This document shows, in pieces, positions 48,584 through 60,778 of a stretch of 64,000 bases of DNA. Made by a program: the position numbers and the translations under genes. A model generated the notes under the pieces. The model did not search any database and was not told where the DNA came from. It worked only from the letters and a program-made list of their open reading frames with translations. Each line of letters opens with the position of its first letter. Position 1 is the stretch's first letter. Source of the stretch: Unio delphinus. Lineage: Eukaryota > Mollusca > Bivalvia > Unionida > Unionidae. The DNA lies in NCBI GenBank assembly GCA_029339505.1, contig JAQISU010000096.1, positions 2,318,501-2,382,500 on the forward strand, in the 5' to 3' direction.

Positions 48584-49711
48584 CATTTCAAAAAAGCAAA
48601 TAAACCCCCTACCCCACTCACTGGTGATGACAGCTGATATCTATTTTCACTTTTGTCATTCTGTTTTGTTCATGTATGGTCTTACTGTTGGTTCCAAATT
48701 CTCTTTTGTAGACCTAATTTATATCTTGGTATATTTCTAATTCAGACATGTGTTTCCTTTTAATATTACCAGACACTACATTTGTGTTATTTTTTAATGC
48801 TTAATTTGCATGCTTTCTTTTAAATACCTGGACATTAATTAACTTTTATGTACTGTCACTTTAAAGTCCTCTTCTTGCTTTTTTTTAAGTTATGTGCTTT
48901 GGGATTTGTCTGATATTTTTTATGTGTATGCTGGTATGTCATGTGAATCCTGTTCATTTAAGATCTTTTTGTTTTTATAATGTTTGTGGGAAAAAAGTTT
49001 ATTTAGAGCTTATGATTAATTTGCTGTTTAAATCGGGTCAGCAATAAATAATTCGGATTTTATTGGATTTTAATGGACTACCATTCTGTCACTGTGATAT
49101 TTTATCAAAGTGAAAGTTGGCTTAGAAGTCACCATATTATCTGGATACAAGACTGTACATAGAACTCTGACCCCAAGGATTTTATAATGATAACAAGTTA
49201 CAGATGTAGTGTAATGTTATATGGGGCAGAATGAAAATTGAATACACAAAACCAGCAGTTATCAGGTTTCACACTAGTAACAATTTACTGTATTTACTCA
49301 TGCTTGTGTACACCCAATTACAAACAGGGTATTCCCAGATCTCTGTTAGAGCAGGTTCTAACCTGTTTCTTTTACTATATTTATCAGATATGTTGGGATA
49401 CCATAAAAGTTTGATTACCCTAAATTAAATCTAATTTTTAATGTGCTGTTTAGTTTTGGGATAATTCAGTTCTGTAATTTTTTTTTTTGATGAAGGGTTT
49501 GGCAAGCTTATACAATGAGTTTTTCCTTTAGATATTTTTTATTCAGCTTGCTTTGAGGTTAATTGTCCATTGTATTACACCTAATCTAATTAGGTTGATG
49601 AAGCAATGCAAGGTGTTGGTTGAATAGGTTTACTTACTATGTAGGTAAATTGTTGGGTGCCCCTTTTGTTTAAACTTACATCAGACCCTTTTATACTGAC
49701 ATAAGTTGCAT

Positions 49712-49935
49712 AATAAACAGTAATATCAATAATAAACAGTAATATCAATAATAAACAGTAATAATCAGTAATAAACTAATAATCAGTAATAAACAGTAAT
49801 ATCAATAATAAACAGTAATAATTAGTAAAAAAAAACACAGTAATAATCAGTAATAAACAGTAATAATCAGTAATATCAATAATAAACAGTAATAAACAGT
49901 AATATCAATAATAAACAGCAATAATCAGTAATAAA
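49712..49935. repeat. (aataaacagtaatatc)n-type array
   Basis: Irregular alternation of 'aataaacagt', 'aatatc' and 'aataatcagt' blocks, about 15 copies in mixed order. Confidence 0.9.
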
Positions 49936-50611
49936 AAGAAAAAAATCAGTGGTAAATGTAATACTTGAAGCACTACCCATTCCATGATACTGAGAGATAA
50001 AATAAGGCAGAAAAAAAATCATCATTGTAAAAAATCATTATTGTATTGCATGCAGATTATGATGAGAAAAGGCTACTTGCAACAACTTTAAAGGATTTTC
50101 AGCAATTTCAAAGACTTTAACTATCACAGCCATATTGGTTACTGTCAAAACTATGAAAATCAAATTCCAAATTTGAATTCACAAAGCTACCAGTTACTTT
50201 ATGTAATCACTTTTGAGTGGCCATTTTTTTTTTTGATGTCACCTCATTAGTATGCATGGAGCTCACTCATCATCAAACTCCTCCAAGATTTTGATGATGC
50301 AAGCTGATAATGCAAGTGTTTTAGTTACAAGGATATTTGCATTGTTATGAGTAAGATCCGCCTGGGCCAGGAAAGGTGACGTATATATGTGACATCCTGC
50401 ATGTTAAATGAGACATCTAATGGAAGGAATTTTGTATGACCTGGGATGTGTTCACAAATGAGGTCCATGCTGAAGTCATGGGCTTTTTTTAAAAATTTAA
50501 GTTAGCGTTTTAATGCTTTATATTTCTGCCTTTACTTTTATTTGCTGTTATTTTGGTATGCCTCAATTTACCTGTTACTATATAGCCATGATTGTGCTGA
50601 TGTATGATTAA
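49936..50611. other. No gene seen
   Basis: Unique-looking non-coding DNA. 'ctcattagtatgcatggagctcac' near 50245 resembles boxes in the 51590-52150 repeat. Confidence 0.45.
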
Positions 50612-50851
50612 ACCCTTAACATGGTCTAAAGTGCTTACCATTACTGATCACTGCCATCTCACCTTTGGATGGGGTTGAGTTTCAGGCTTGGCCAATGTGG
50701 GTACATGAGAAAGCCTGTCATTAGCTTTTCATGGGTCAGTGTTTTTTTTTTTTCTTCAGGGTTGTCCTCTGTTCTTCCTCCACCATTTCTTCTGGTCACC
50801 ATGTATAGCCTATCTTATGCGAAAAATGGTGCTGAACCCTACAACAAAAAC
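50612..50851 (+). mobile_element. tRNA-derived SINE, 'gggccccgagtgg' family, copy 4 (5'-decayed)
   Basis: Head begins 'aacatggtctaaagtgctta', body 'ggccaatgtgggtacatgag', end 'gtatagcctatcttatgcgaaaaatggtgctgaacc'. The first ~15 bp of the family are lost and an expanded poly-T lies in the body. Confidence 0.8.
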
Positions 50852-51282
50852 AAAGCCTGCATACATGAAACTAAAGTCTGGACTTAAAGATTGTGAAGTT
50901 TTAAACAAATCACAATTGTAACCAAATTCTCTTTTATTCTCCTTATTCTTTCAAGTGCCAGTATTATAAAACAAAATTAATAGTAATGGTCAGTGAGGGA
51001 ATATATGTATTTGCTTGCAAAAACAAATCATTTCTGGTTTGTTTGTTTTTGTTCCCAAGTTTTCAGATAATGAAAAAATATTATTTTTCCAGGCCCAAAT
51101 AGGATTATTATGGCACTTATGTTCTTTAGTGAACAGCTTCAACTCAGTTTGACCATCTGTCATACATCATCTGTCAGCCATCAGTTGCTTTTTGTTACAA
51201 CTCCTGATAGCATACTTCTGAACTGATCTCAATCAATCATGGCTTAGATCTCAAAATCTTGGGTGAGTTTGATAAGATGTGA

Positions 51283-51577
51283 CAGTGTTGTCACTAGGGT
51301 GGGTGGGTGCCGATCGCACCGGGTGACACCATCTCAGAGGGGTGACACCAAAAGGTAAATTTTAAATAAAGTAAGTTTAATGTAAAAATAACTATAACTT
51401 AATGTTGTTACAGTTCTTAAATACTTTTACTTTCTGACCTTCAATTAATTTGTTTTTGTTCTTGTCATTTTGATAATGTGGACTTATTTTAAGAAGAAGA
51501 AATCCATGGTGGAAGTCTGGAGGGGTGACACCATGAGTTTACCGCACTGGGTGACACCAGCCTTAGCGACGGCGCTG
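51283..51577. mobile_element. 295-bp hAT-like MITE, older insertion
   Basis: Ends 'cagtgttgtcactagggtgg' and, reverse-complemented, 'cagcgccgtcgctaaggctg' are imperfect TIRs. The 'gggtgacacca' box next to each end recurs in inverted orientation. Flanks agatgtga (51275-51282) and aggtgcga (51578-51585) match 6 of 8 bases, as expected for a decayed 8-bp hAT duplication. It begins CAG as hAT ends often do. Confidence 0.75.
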
Positions 51578-51589
51578 AGGTGCGAGCTC

Positions 51590-52150
51590 CTTGCATACTA
51601 ATGAGGTGATCTTGCATCTGATTAGCTGACCTTGTTACCATTTTGGAGGCCATACTTAAAATATTATTTTCATCACACTTGGAATATTTGTTTTTATATC
51701 AAGTTGGATAATGAACAAGATAAAATAGATAAACCACATGTTAATGAAGTGATTATGCAGCTGATTTGCTGAACTTGTTAATGCTCTGGAAATCATAGTT
51801 CTGAGCCAGTTTTGATCAAACTTGAAATGTGAGCATCAAGAGTTTCATATTAAAGGAGACAACACATATCATTGAAGTTGCTTTTGCATCTGATTGGTTG
51901 ATGTTTTAACTCTGGAGGCCAGATTTCTGATTTGATTTTGACCACATGTAGAATATATGCTTGTATCACCAAGTCCTTGGTCAAATTTGATGAGAGAGTG
52001 AGATACACACATTACTGAGGTAAAATAGGTTTCATGGTATTAGTTTATTATTACTATGGAAATCCTATTTCTGATCATATTTTAATTACACTTGAAATAA
52101 GGTCATATATCATCAGGATCTTGTACAAATTCAATAAAAATCTACAGTCG
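51590..52150. repeat. Degenerate tandem repeat of about 130-150 bp
   Basis: Boxes recur in fixed order: 'actaatgaggtgatcttgcatctgattagctgac', '...ttaatgaagtgattatgcagctgatttgctgaac', '...atcattgaagttgcttttgcatctgattggttgatg', each followed by 'tctgga(g/a)(g/a)cca' and 'tttgatcaaactt'. Three to four diverged units. Confidence 0.7.
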
Positions 52151-52514
52151 GTGGTGACACATGTAGGTATCAACAATTTTTTGTTTCTTTTGGTTTTAGT
52201 CCTTCAGTGGAAGTTCGTAATGTAAGAAAATGAGGGGGGGGGAAATGTTGATTAAAAACAATATCCTTTAAGATGAGGTGTGCTTTTTAAGGAGATATCT
52301 GCTGAGATGGGTTTCACTAACTGGATAAATGGAAGTTTTATTATTGTGGCTTTATTGCACATAGATGTTATTTGTTTATGGGTTTAAGACAAAATCTGTT
52401 TAAATACAGAATCTTATTTGGTTTAACAGGTAGCATTGCTGTTTTATTGTCATCAACTGGGTTGGTTGTTTTTTTAGCAGGCTCTTTCAGCACCTTATCT
52501 GGCTACAGAATACT

Positions 52515-52725
52515 GTATGTACATACTTATAAGTCAAGTCAAATTGCAAACAAATATCATGATCTTCCATAGTATATTGTGCCTGCAGATCAGGGTCTAT
52601 GCTATTTTTTCTACTGATTATTCCAAATCAGTTGGACAGACCCAGATCTGCTGGTGCATTATGTAATTGCATTTCTGGGTCTGTGCAGTTTGCACATGGA
52701 CTGTAGTATATAACATAATACTTGT
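52515..52725. mobile_element. Two-hairpin foldback MITE
   Basis: Left end 'atgtacatacttataagtca', module 'catgatcttccatagtat...gcagatcagggtctatg', spacer 'tctactgattattccaaatc', module 'acagacccagatctgctgg...atttctgggtctgtg'. Confidence 0.85.
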
Positions 52726-52744
52726 GAGCTCACTGCATTTTCCA

Positions 52745-52815
52745 AGGACAGGCTGAGACAGTAGACCTGTGCTGGGATCAATCCCATGATCCTTGGATTT
52801 TGATTCTGATGCTCA
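52745..52815 (-). mobile_element. Possible tRNA-like SINE fragment
   Basis: Minus strand has 'gggattgatccc' (B-box-like) about 40 bp after a weak A-box-like region. Short and decayed. Confidence 0.3.
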
Positions 52816-52949
52816 GACCTAGCATGGCTTCCTTTCTTTAAATGTGACTGATGAAATAAAGAGAAGTGAATTAAATGTGAATAATCTAATAAAGAGAAGT
52901 GAATTATGACATTGTATATCTTTCTATGGGCTGGTTTTCTTTATTAATA

Positions 52950-53425
52950 TACTGTGCCTACATATCAGGAACCGCTCCTGTCGTCTAGTGGTTAGAACAT
53001 CTGTCGTGGAAGCGAGAGGTCGTGGGTTTGATCCCCGTCCGAGTCATACCAAAGACTTACAGAAATGGTACTAACAGCTGCCTCGCTTGGTGCTCAGCAT
53101 GAAGAGGTTAGTGTCAGGACTGGTTGGCATGTTGTCAGGATAATGTGACTGGGTGGGACATCATGCTTCATGTCTTGTGGCATGATGCCCCAGTGCTAGA
53201 CATCACTATAAACTGCCTCACTGCAGACATCGTAGTGATATGACTGAAATTTTTGTAAAGCTACATTAAAAATTCTAACCAAAGAAACAAAGAAACAGAT
53301 CAGGGTCTTTAAAGTGGGACTAATCAGTAGAACAAATAACACAGAACGTGATCTGAGAGTGCATTTATATCAGGGTCTATTTTTTTTGGTGCTGTTTGAC
53401 TTAACTTGTGAGTACACATGGTACA
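52950..53425. mobile_element. Two-hairpin MITE split by a SINE
   Basis: MITE sequence 'atactgtgcctacatatcagg' (to 52969) resumes after the SINE at 'cagatcagggtcttt' (from 53296). It continues through the spacer 'ggactaatcagtagaacaaa' and the second module to the right end 'acttgtgagtacacatggta'. Confidence 0.75.
52971..53290 (+). mobile_element. tRNA-derived SINE with internal hairpin, copy 2, nested in a MITE
   Basis: Begins accgctcctg; A box 'gtctagtggttagaaca', B box 'gggtttgatcccc', hairpin 'gggacatcatgc...gcatgatgcccc', end 'cagacatcgtagtgatatgactga', then a caaagaaac-rich tail. Closely similar along its whole length to 11391-11698. The short duplication atcagg flanks it (left 52964-52969). 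Confidence 0.9.
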
Positions 53426-54029
53426 TTTATCTAAAGATAGATATTCAAATGTTCAAGAATAATAGAAGGGTTATACCCTCAAAGCAGGTGTAGAATTGAC
53501 TTGTCTACCAGTCTTAGATGTAGGGAGATTACTTTTTGACTAAACATATTAATTGTGTAGATATTGATAATCCTCTGACAAGAAAATTACATTAGTCCGC
53601 CAAACTGCCAAGTGCAATTTGTATACACATATGTTTGAATGAATGATATGGGTCCACCTAGTTGATGATATCCTGCTATATGACTGACACCATCTTCTTG
53701 TGTTTTTTGTCTACCAAGCATTCCATGGGGAATTCACTCTTTGACGTTAAAGAGAAAACATAATGACAATCAAAATTAAAGTTTATTGGTCATATATGAC
53801 AGTTTTAATTGACTCCCAATTTTTGGGACATGTTGGTGTCAGTTTATCCTTACATACTTAGGATGTAGTTTGGCATTGATTTTTATGCAGCATGATATTA
53901 TAATTTTAAGTTGAAGATTACTACATTTTTCAAGTAAACTGAATCACGACCTCCATCATAGACAGAAATTACCATATAGATTCAGTATTTTGCCATCATC
54001 AGACACTGCAAACAGTGAACAGCTAGCTG

Positions 54030-54100
54030 AGGTAATAAACTCAACAATATTGACCCTGATCTGTTGGCACATTATGCACTGCAGATCTGGGTCTAATGTT
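54030..54100. mobile_element. Single-module fragment of the two-hairpin MITE
   Basis: 'ttgaccctgatctgttggcacattatgcactgcagatctgggtcta' forms one imperfect hairpin. Outer ends absent. Confidence 0.6.
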
Positions 54101-54303
54101 TCCAGTCCCTGTTACATATGGATACAAGGTAACTGTTATGCACAGGTCTGGGAATCCTTTTGTGGAAATAGAAGTCAGAAAAATATCATTTCCTGTCAGC
54201 AACAAAATGAAGAAATGTGTAGATTATCTTTTAATATCCTATATAAAAAAAGATAATTTTGTTAATTTTAAAAAAAAATAGAATTGGTTGAAATCATGTT
54301 TTG

Positions 54304-54425
54304 CACATATGTACTTTCTAATAAGTTTAGTCCAATTGCAAACTGCCAAGACCCATATCTGCTGTTGCTTAATGAGCTGGATGATCTGGGTCTATGCAGT
54401 TTGTTAGGAATAATCAGTATGATAT
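54304..54425. mobile_element. Half copy of the two-hairpin MITE
   Basis: Left end 'catatgtactttctaataag', module 'agacccatatctgctg...gatgatctgggtctatg' and the start of the spacer 'tgttaggaataatcagta'. The right half is missing. Confidence 0.75.
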
Positions 54426-54539
54426 TAAGTAATTATATCAGTATTATTTGAGTCATTATGGAACTATATATAATTCAGCAACATGAGCTAATTAATCCAC
54501 ATAATGTTGCCCATAGGCATTCAACAGTAAATACTTTTT

Positions 54540-54762
54540 GTACATGTATTTGCATACAGGCTTCATCCTAATGTAGACTGCACAGACCCAGTTCTGCCAT
54601 TGTATGATGCACTTGCCGATCTGGGTTATTGTAGTTTGTTATGTGTAATCAGTTGATCAAACAACATAGACTCTGATCTGTAGGCATATTATATGATGGC
54701 ATATCATAGTCTATGTTGTTTGCAGTTGGACTCAATTTAAAAGCAAGCATAAATAGTACATA
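54540..54762. mobile_element. Two-hairpin foldback MITE, near full-length
   Basis: Module 'cacagacccagttctgcca...ccgatctgggtta', spacer 'tgtgtaatcagttgatcaaacaac', module 'atagactctgatctgtag...ggcatatcatagtctatg', right end 'actcaatttaaaagcaagca'. It lies only ~115 bp after the previous half copy. Confidence 0.85.
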
Positions 54763-54888
54763 TCATTAGTACTTGTCATTACAGTACAGGTAAATTTAGA
54801 AAAGTCACAAACTATTTTTTTTAAAACTGAGTGTATATTGAATTTGCAATAATTGTTATACTTTGTTTAAAGTACTATTATATGATGC

Positions 54889-55195
54889 CCAAGAACTGTG
54901 GTGGTTGAGTGGTTTGCGCGCCACTCATGACTGAAATGTGTTTCAAAACATAGTTACTGGGTAGTTGGAGGCCAGGGTTGGCTACCATGGTGTGTATATA
55001 TGCAAGGCACTTAAGTCCAATAACCTTGGCATTTAATAACCATCATGTGTTGATGTGTTTCAAAACATAGTTACTGGGTAGTTGGAGGCCAGGGTTGGCT
55101 ACCATGGTGTGTATATATGCAAGGCACTTAACTCCAATAACCTTGGCACTTAATAACCATCATGTGTTGCTGTGCTTCAATCGCAAAACCAAACC
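54889..55195 (+). mobile_element. SINE with an internal 117-bp tandem duplication
   Basis: Head 'gtggtggttgagtggtttgc' is tRNA-like. The body segment beginning 'atgtgtttcaaaacatagtt' and including 'aggcacttaagtccaataac' occurs at 54936 and again at 55053 (period 117 bp) with very few differences, so the duplication is recent. The end is 'cttcaatcgcaaaaccaaacca'. Confidence 0.75.
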
Positions 55196-55784
55196 AAGCA
55201 TGAATTTTCATGATATATTGGTCCTTCATGTTTTGTAGTTAAGTATATCCAGAGTATGCAGACACACCCAGAAACTGAGAAAAATGGCTGTGACAGATGA
55301 TTGATTAAAATGGCCTATATATTTTGTTTTTTAAATTGGTATGGCTTAAAGGACATTGAAAATGGCTATATGGGTATGCAGGGATGTTAAATTCAATAAT
55401 TGTGCAAGCTGCATTGACAAATGTTTTTATCCAGTATGTATCCATGGTCTGTTTTAGAAGTGAAAATATATGGGAAAATTCCTCATTCCATTTAAACAAA
55501 AAGGGTGAATTTTCTTTATGTAGAAAAGATTTTTGTTTAAAAAGGGAGCTTGAAAGTTTAATGTGAATTTTTTTGGCATTGTGTTGAAGTTTCATCACAA
55601 TTGTGTGAGAAATTAACCTGAATTTCACAATTATACATAAAATAATAATAAAAAGCATTTGGGTCTTGGTTCTCCACTTGTTATAAGAGGTAGAATTAAA
55701 TGGATGGACCCTAATCTGTTGACTCGTAATGCAAGGGCAGTTCTCTGTTGATGTTGTCATTCACTGTGTGTATCTTATGTGTTA

Positions 55785-55941
55785 TATATGTACTTTCTAG
55801 GTCTTCTCTGAAAGTGCAAGTCATCTTTTTTTGGACAGGTTCTCATTTAGCTGAGGGGATGATCTTTATTCTTCATTATGTGATGGCAGATCTGGGTCTG
55901 CGTTTTGCAATTGGACCCAACTTATAAGCGAGTATATATGG
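55785..55941. mobile_element. Internally deleted two-hairpin MITE
   Basis: Left end 'tatatgtactttctaggtc', then one module half 'ttcattatgtgatggcagatctgggtctg' and a well-preserved right end 'acttataagcgagtatatat'. Confidence 0.75.
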
Positions 55942-56299
55942 TAATAGCCATAAGAAGGTTAACCTCAGCCCATTAAATTATACATATTGACACATGCATT
56001 CTTATGACATGTTTAATGCCCTTTTTAAATTTAAAGTTTCTATGGTTTCCTCTTAACCTTGGTCAAATTATGGTCTCATTTTTTTAGAGAGCCATCTGAG
56101 TGGCCAAAATGACTTACCAGTACATAAAAAAAGATTCCAGTTTTTAGATTCTGCTTTGTATTGCTAAAATATTTAAAGTTCCGATAGGAATCTTGTGTAC
56201 AGCTTGCATGATCATGTGTTTTGCTGGCATGATAAAGAGCTACCTAATGGATTAAGTAGATTTTAATCTTATTTTGAGTGAATGTTTATAAATAATATT

Positions 56300-56715
56300 G
56301 AAAGGTATAATACAGGTGTGTTCATTATCAACAAATTCCGTAATGGGTGTTGTTTTTTAGAAGTTGATTTTACACAGCTGCAAATGGCAATTATTTACTG
56401 TATATATGGATTATCATATATCCATATTCTTTTGGAAGGTCATTATTTATATGCCCCCCAAAGCCAGGTATGTCAAAACTCATGTTAAAGTACATGGACA
56501 TTTTTGGACCAGGTCAACTAGAAGGTGTCATCCAGTGCAAACTGGATTGAATGTTATGTGCTGTGAAGTCATAATGAAAGCTATGCATGTTGAAAAGGAC
56601 ACTGTACTACCCAATATTGTGATGATTACACCTGACATTCTCTTTTCACAACCAAGAATAGCACCTGGAAACCATTGTAAAATTCCATAACATTTAATAA
56701 TTTCTGTCTTTGACA
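56300..56715. repeat. Dispersed repeat, sister of 39150-39590
   Basis: Shares, in order, 'ccatattcttttggaaggtcatt', 'gtacatggacatttttgga', 'ggtgtcatccagtgcaaac', 'gattgaatgttatgtgctgtg' and 'agcacctggaaaccattgta' with the 39 kb copy. The open frame at 56364-56690 lies wholly inside the repeat and shows no domain. Confidence 0.65.
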
Positions 56716-58890
56716 CATAAAGTGCAGGGCATTCAGTAAATAGTATTGAATAGACTTTGGTTAGACTAGATAATAATTATTTTGTGAACAACAATTAATA
56801 TTTAATCTGAGTAACTACATAACTAAATTGACTATCACTATAAACCCATATACTACAAGGCTTATATTTTACTATGGCATTTTATCCACCGCCACCCCAC
56901 CCACCGCAGTCTCCGAGTTATGTGAAGGACCTACAAATTTTTATATAAGGGATTTATCGAGTCTAATTGCAGCTGTCTTACTATCAGTGGAAAAGTTCTT
57001 GACCATTTGCAATAATGTGCCCATTAGCAGTATTTTACTTCTTTTGACAGGTGGAATATCCCCCTGCACCCCCCCCCCAATTCAAAAGTGTAGGCTGCAT
57101 ATCATCTCAACATATGTACTGTATCAGACTTAATGTGCAGGATAATTGAAAAATGACCCTTAAGCTTGTTAATTCCACAACTTTATAGCTGGTCAAGTGG
57201 CCAAGTAGCCATAAAAAATGTTCTGTTGCTAACCCAGTCTTTCATTTGACATTAGTGATATATGGAAAGCCAACCCTTTATTGACAAAAATGGTCCCATC
57301 CTAAAGGTAATGAGCAAGATGGGCTAGCCCCCTGCTATGTGTTAAGGACATACAGGGATCATTATGGACTCTAGAGGTGAGACCAGGTCAAACAAAACAT
57401 GAGTAGGAACAAACAATAATGCATGTCAGGTTGTAAGTTGGATAGTAGTTCCATAATCAAAGGTTCGGACTGTAGTGTGTTTGCATATACAAGGTACAGT
57501 CTGGTCTCATGTATCTGACTTAGGTTTATCTCATAGTTGCATCTTTTATCATACCACAGATAGAAACAGTTTCAAGAAAGTCATTCATAAATTTAATTTG
57601 TTATCTGAAAATCACATTTATCCAACTTTTTAAAGTGGCAGCAGTACATAGCAATTAGACTGTGAACAGGTGCTCCTCAAGGCAGATTGGTTTTCCTGTG
57701 TCTTCAAGACCACTACGCTGCTTAAGTTTCAGAGTGTTAGTACTTAATTCGATATTTATTTTTATTGAATTTGGTTTTCTTGAAGGATGATATTTTTTAT
57801 ACCCAATGCAGTCTGTCTGAAAGGGATCCATCTTCATCAATATTGGGATACATTTAAACTCTACAAATAAATTTTCATAAAAAAAACATTTGTTTATAAC
57901 AACTAATAGAGGTTTACTCCAAGTATCATTTTCTGAGTAAGATTTTGAGCTTGAGATTTTGTTTTATGCTTAAAAGATTGTAAGTAAGTGCTTTTTTGTG
58001 GACATCTACTCTTTGGTTTTTGGAAAACGGTTTTGTTCTGTACAGGTACATACCAGGAAGTATGGCTCAAATGTACTTTAACATTCACCAACAATGAGAA
58101 AGTGCCTTGATTGTTCAGGTTGATTTTCTTTCGGTACAGTACTTAAATTACAGGACGATTACAATATAGTCAACAAACCAAAAAAGAAACCAAAACAATG
58201 GTTTCAAAATATTCAGACATTATTAAGACTGACCACATAATTCTAAATATGGATTAATAAAACTTGTATGATTCATGCACAAGTACGTTTCATTTTCACA
58301 AAATGTCATTATGTACTGTTATAGTTGACATTAAAACCATTAATAGTAGCACCTGCCAACATAACAGGATTGCTTGTAGAAAGCTGGAGTTCATAAAAAT
58401 TGAGGTTTTGAATACTTTTAAAAATTAGAAGAAAGTTCTAGAACTTAATACATTTGATAAAGTCCATTATGCTGAATTTCCGTATACATAATATAATTGA
58501 GGTGCCATTTATTATAGTTTATCAGTGCAGATTAGATTGCATAATTTGATACCAACTTCATCTAGAGTTTTCTTGCTGGATTTCTTAAAATAATGTATCA
58601 GTCTGTTGCCACTTATTACAGCTAGAATATTTCTTTTTTTTAAAAATTGCACTGAGTATAATTCATAAAATTATGTATCATTTGACTTCTCCATTTTGAT
58701 TCTTTTAAAATAACTTTACCCACTAACGTTTTTGGTCATGTTTGAAATGTCTTTCTTTGAAACGTCCATACCAGAAATATTGTAAGTTGTGAATTTGAGT
58801 CTTTTATTTTTGGTTTTATTATAAATATTTTTAAGTTCTGTACTTGTATATATTAAAAACATTTGCAATAAATGTACCTCAGTAGCAGTA
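56716..58890. other. No gene seen
   Basis: No supported exon or repeat. A run of C (about 57069-57078) and a short open frame at 56828-57133 are incidental. Confidence 0.5.
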
Positions 58891-59107
58891 GTCCATCTAT
58901 ACTCACAAATCAGGACCAGCTGCAAATTGTACAGACCCTGATATGCCATTGCATAATATGCTAGCAGATCTAGGTCTGTGCAGTTTGTTAGGAGTAATCA
59001 GTATAACACACAACATATACCCTGGTCTGCAAGCACTCTCTACTTGGGCAGATCAGGATCTTTGTTGCTTGCAATGGGACTTGACTTATAAGTTATTATA
59101 TATGGTG
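58891..59107. mobile_element. Two-hairpin foldback MITE, near full-length
   Basis: Left end 'ccatctatactcacaaatca', module 'acagaccctgatatgcc...gcagatctaggtctgtg', spacer 'gttaggagtaatcagtataa', module 'taccctggtctgca...ggcagatcaggatct', right end 'acttataagttattatata'. Confidence 0.87.
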
Positions 59108-59164
59108 ATTTCAAATTATAAAATGGACTTTAAAAAAGAGACTAACTTTTAATGAGGGATATTA

Positions 59165-59775
59165 TACTATGTTCCCTTGTTATAACATTGTAAATGGGAG
59201 CCATAGAGTATTCTGCCTTACAAGGATTTACATGCATCATGCCACTTAATCAAATGACGTCCGTGATCATACTTGCCTTATAATAGAAAATGTGCTAAAA
59301 AGAATGGCCATATAATTGGAACCATGTTATAATAAATGGCATTTTTAAATGGAACTGTGTTATAAATGAAGGGCCTTATAATAGTAACTGTTATAATGAA
59401 TGGCCTTGTAATAAAAGCATTTTATAATAATAGGCCTTTTAATAGTAACTGTTATAATGAAGTGCCTTGTAATAGAAAACATTTTATAATAACAGGCCTA
59501 TTAACATAAAGTGCTATAAAGGATGGCCTTATAACTGGTACTGTGTTATAAATGAAGGGCCTTATAACAGTAATTGTTATAAGGAAGGGCATTGTAATAA
59601 AAACATTTGATAATACAGGCCTTATTACAGTAACTGTTACATGAAGGGCCTTGTAATAAATTTTTTTTTATTGCAACAGGCCTTTTTTTAAAAAACAAAT
59701 TGTTATACTGTATTATAAATGAAGGGCCTTATAACAGGTACTGTGTTATTATACAGGGCATTATAGTGAGTCTGA
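59165..59775. repeat. 31-bp minisatellite, inverted relative to 7184-8208
   Basis: About 18-20 diverged units of the type 'ccttataatagtaactgttataatgaaggg' (31 bp). The reverse complement is the 'cccttcattataaca...ttataagg' unit of the left, older part of the 7184-8208 array. Units here vary in length and none is freshly amplified. Confidence 0.88.
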
Positions 59776-60557
59776 GTAGGTGCTCTATCATGGAACAAAG
59801 TTATTCTAATAAATTATGAGAAATACAAGCAGGTCTAGAGTGAGTATTGGAATAGTATTTTCCCACTTGGTGTTCTGATGGACATATTTAAGGGCAGTTT
59901 TTGAGTCTGTTTATCTGGAGTCTAAATGTCCTGATAGCCCTATCTTGTTACCAGGGAATGTTATGAGCTTGTCCAAATGATGGATGAGGTGAGAGACTGC
60001 CAGCATGCTAGGGATCTGATGAACTGACGAGGATGGGCCACTGACAGCAGAATAGCACTGATACATATCACTGTTTGGTCATTCCAAGGCTGGGAGTAAA
60101 TTACCATTTTCCCAGTCTTTAAGCTATGATGGAAAAGAAAAACAATTAACTTGAAAAACATTTGTCTTATGAAATTGACAGGCCTGAAGAATTGTTGCAG
60201 ATTAGCACTTTTCAGATTTCTGACCAGAATTTGGAAGACATGAAAAATGTGAACTGATGGCAGATTTCAGCATTGGTTATTTTTGACAGACTTGAGGATG
60301 TTTTACCTTTGATTTAATTTGTTTTTAAAGACCTTTGTTTCAAGCTCAGTATTGTTGAAAAGTATAATTTAGGAAGGAACATCAAATTTCAGCTTTCTTC
60401 TTTGACTTGCATTATCTCGAAAAGCATGCCTTCATTCATGTTAGGCATCATAATTTGACTGGGTTCATTAGCTCACATAAAATATTTACATGTAAATCAA
60501 CATAATTCAACTTTATATAGAATATATTTTTTTCAATGACTTTATCTATACTACCAT
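59776..60557. other. No gene seen
   Basis: Unassigned sequence without splice-supported open frames or recognised repeats. Confidence 0.45.
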
Positions 60558-60778
60558 ACCATATGTACTTGCTTATAAGTCCAGTCGAACTGCAAACAAC
60601 AAAGATCCTGATTTTGCTGTAGCATAATAGACCTGTAGATCAGGGTCTATCATGTTTATTTTATTGATTACTCCTAACAAACTGCACAGACCCAGATCTG
60701 CCAGCACATTATGTGACAGCAGATCTGTGTCTGTGCAGTTTGCAGTTGGGTCGTTGTATAATTGCGTAAGCATGGTAC
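60558..60778. mobile_element. Two-hairpin foldback MITE, near full-length
   Basis: Left end 'accatatgtacttgcttata', module 'aaagatcctgattttgct...gtagatcagggtctat', spacer 'ttattgattactcctaacaaa', module 'cagacccagatctgcc...gcagatctgtgtctg', right end 'aattgcgtaagcatggta'. Confidence 0.88.

Noticed and set aside
55305..55760. 151-codon minus-strand open frame, the longest in the window
   Set aside because: No domain, no conserved pattern, A+T-driven composition, and overlap with a decayed MITE module near 55690-55740; expected by chance at this length over 128 kb of strands.
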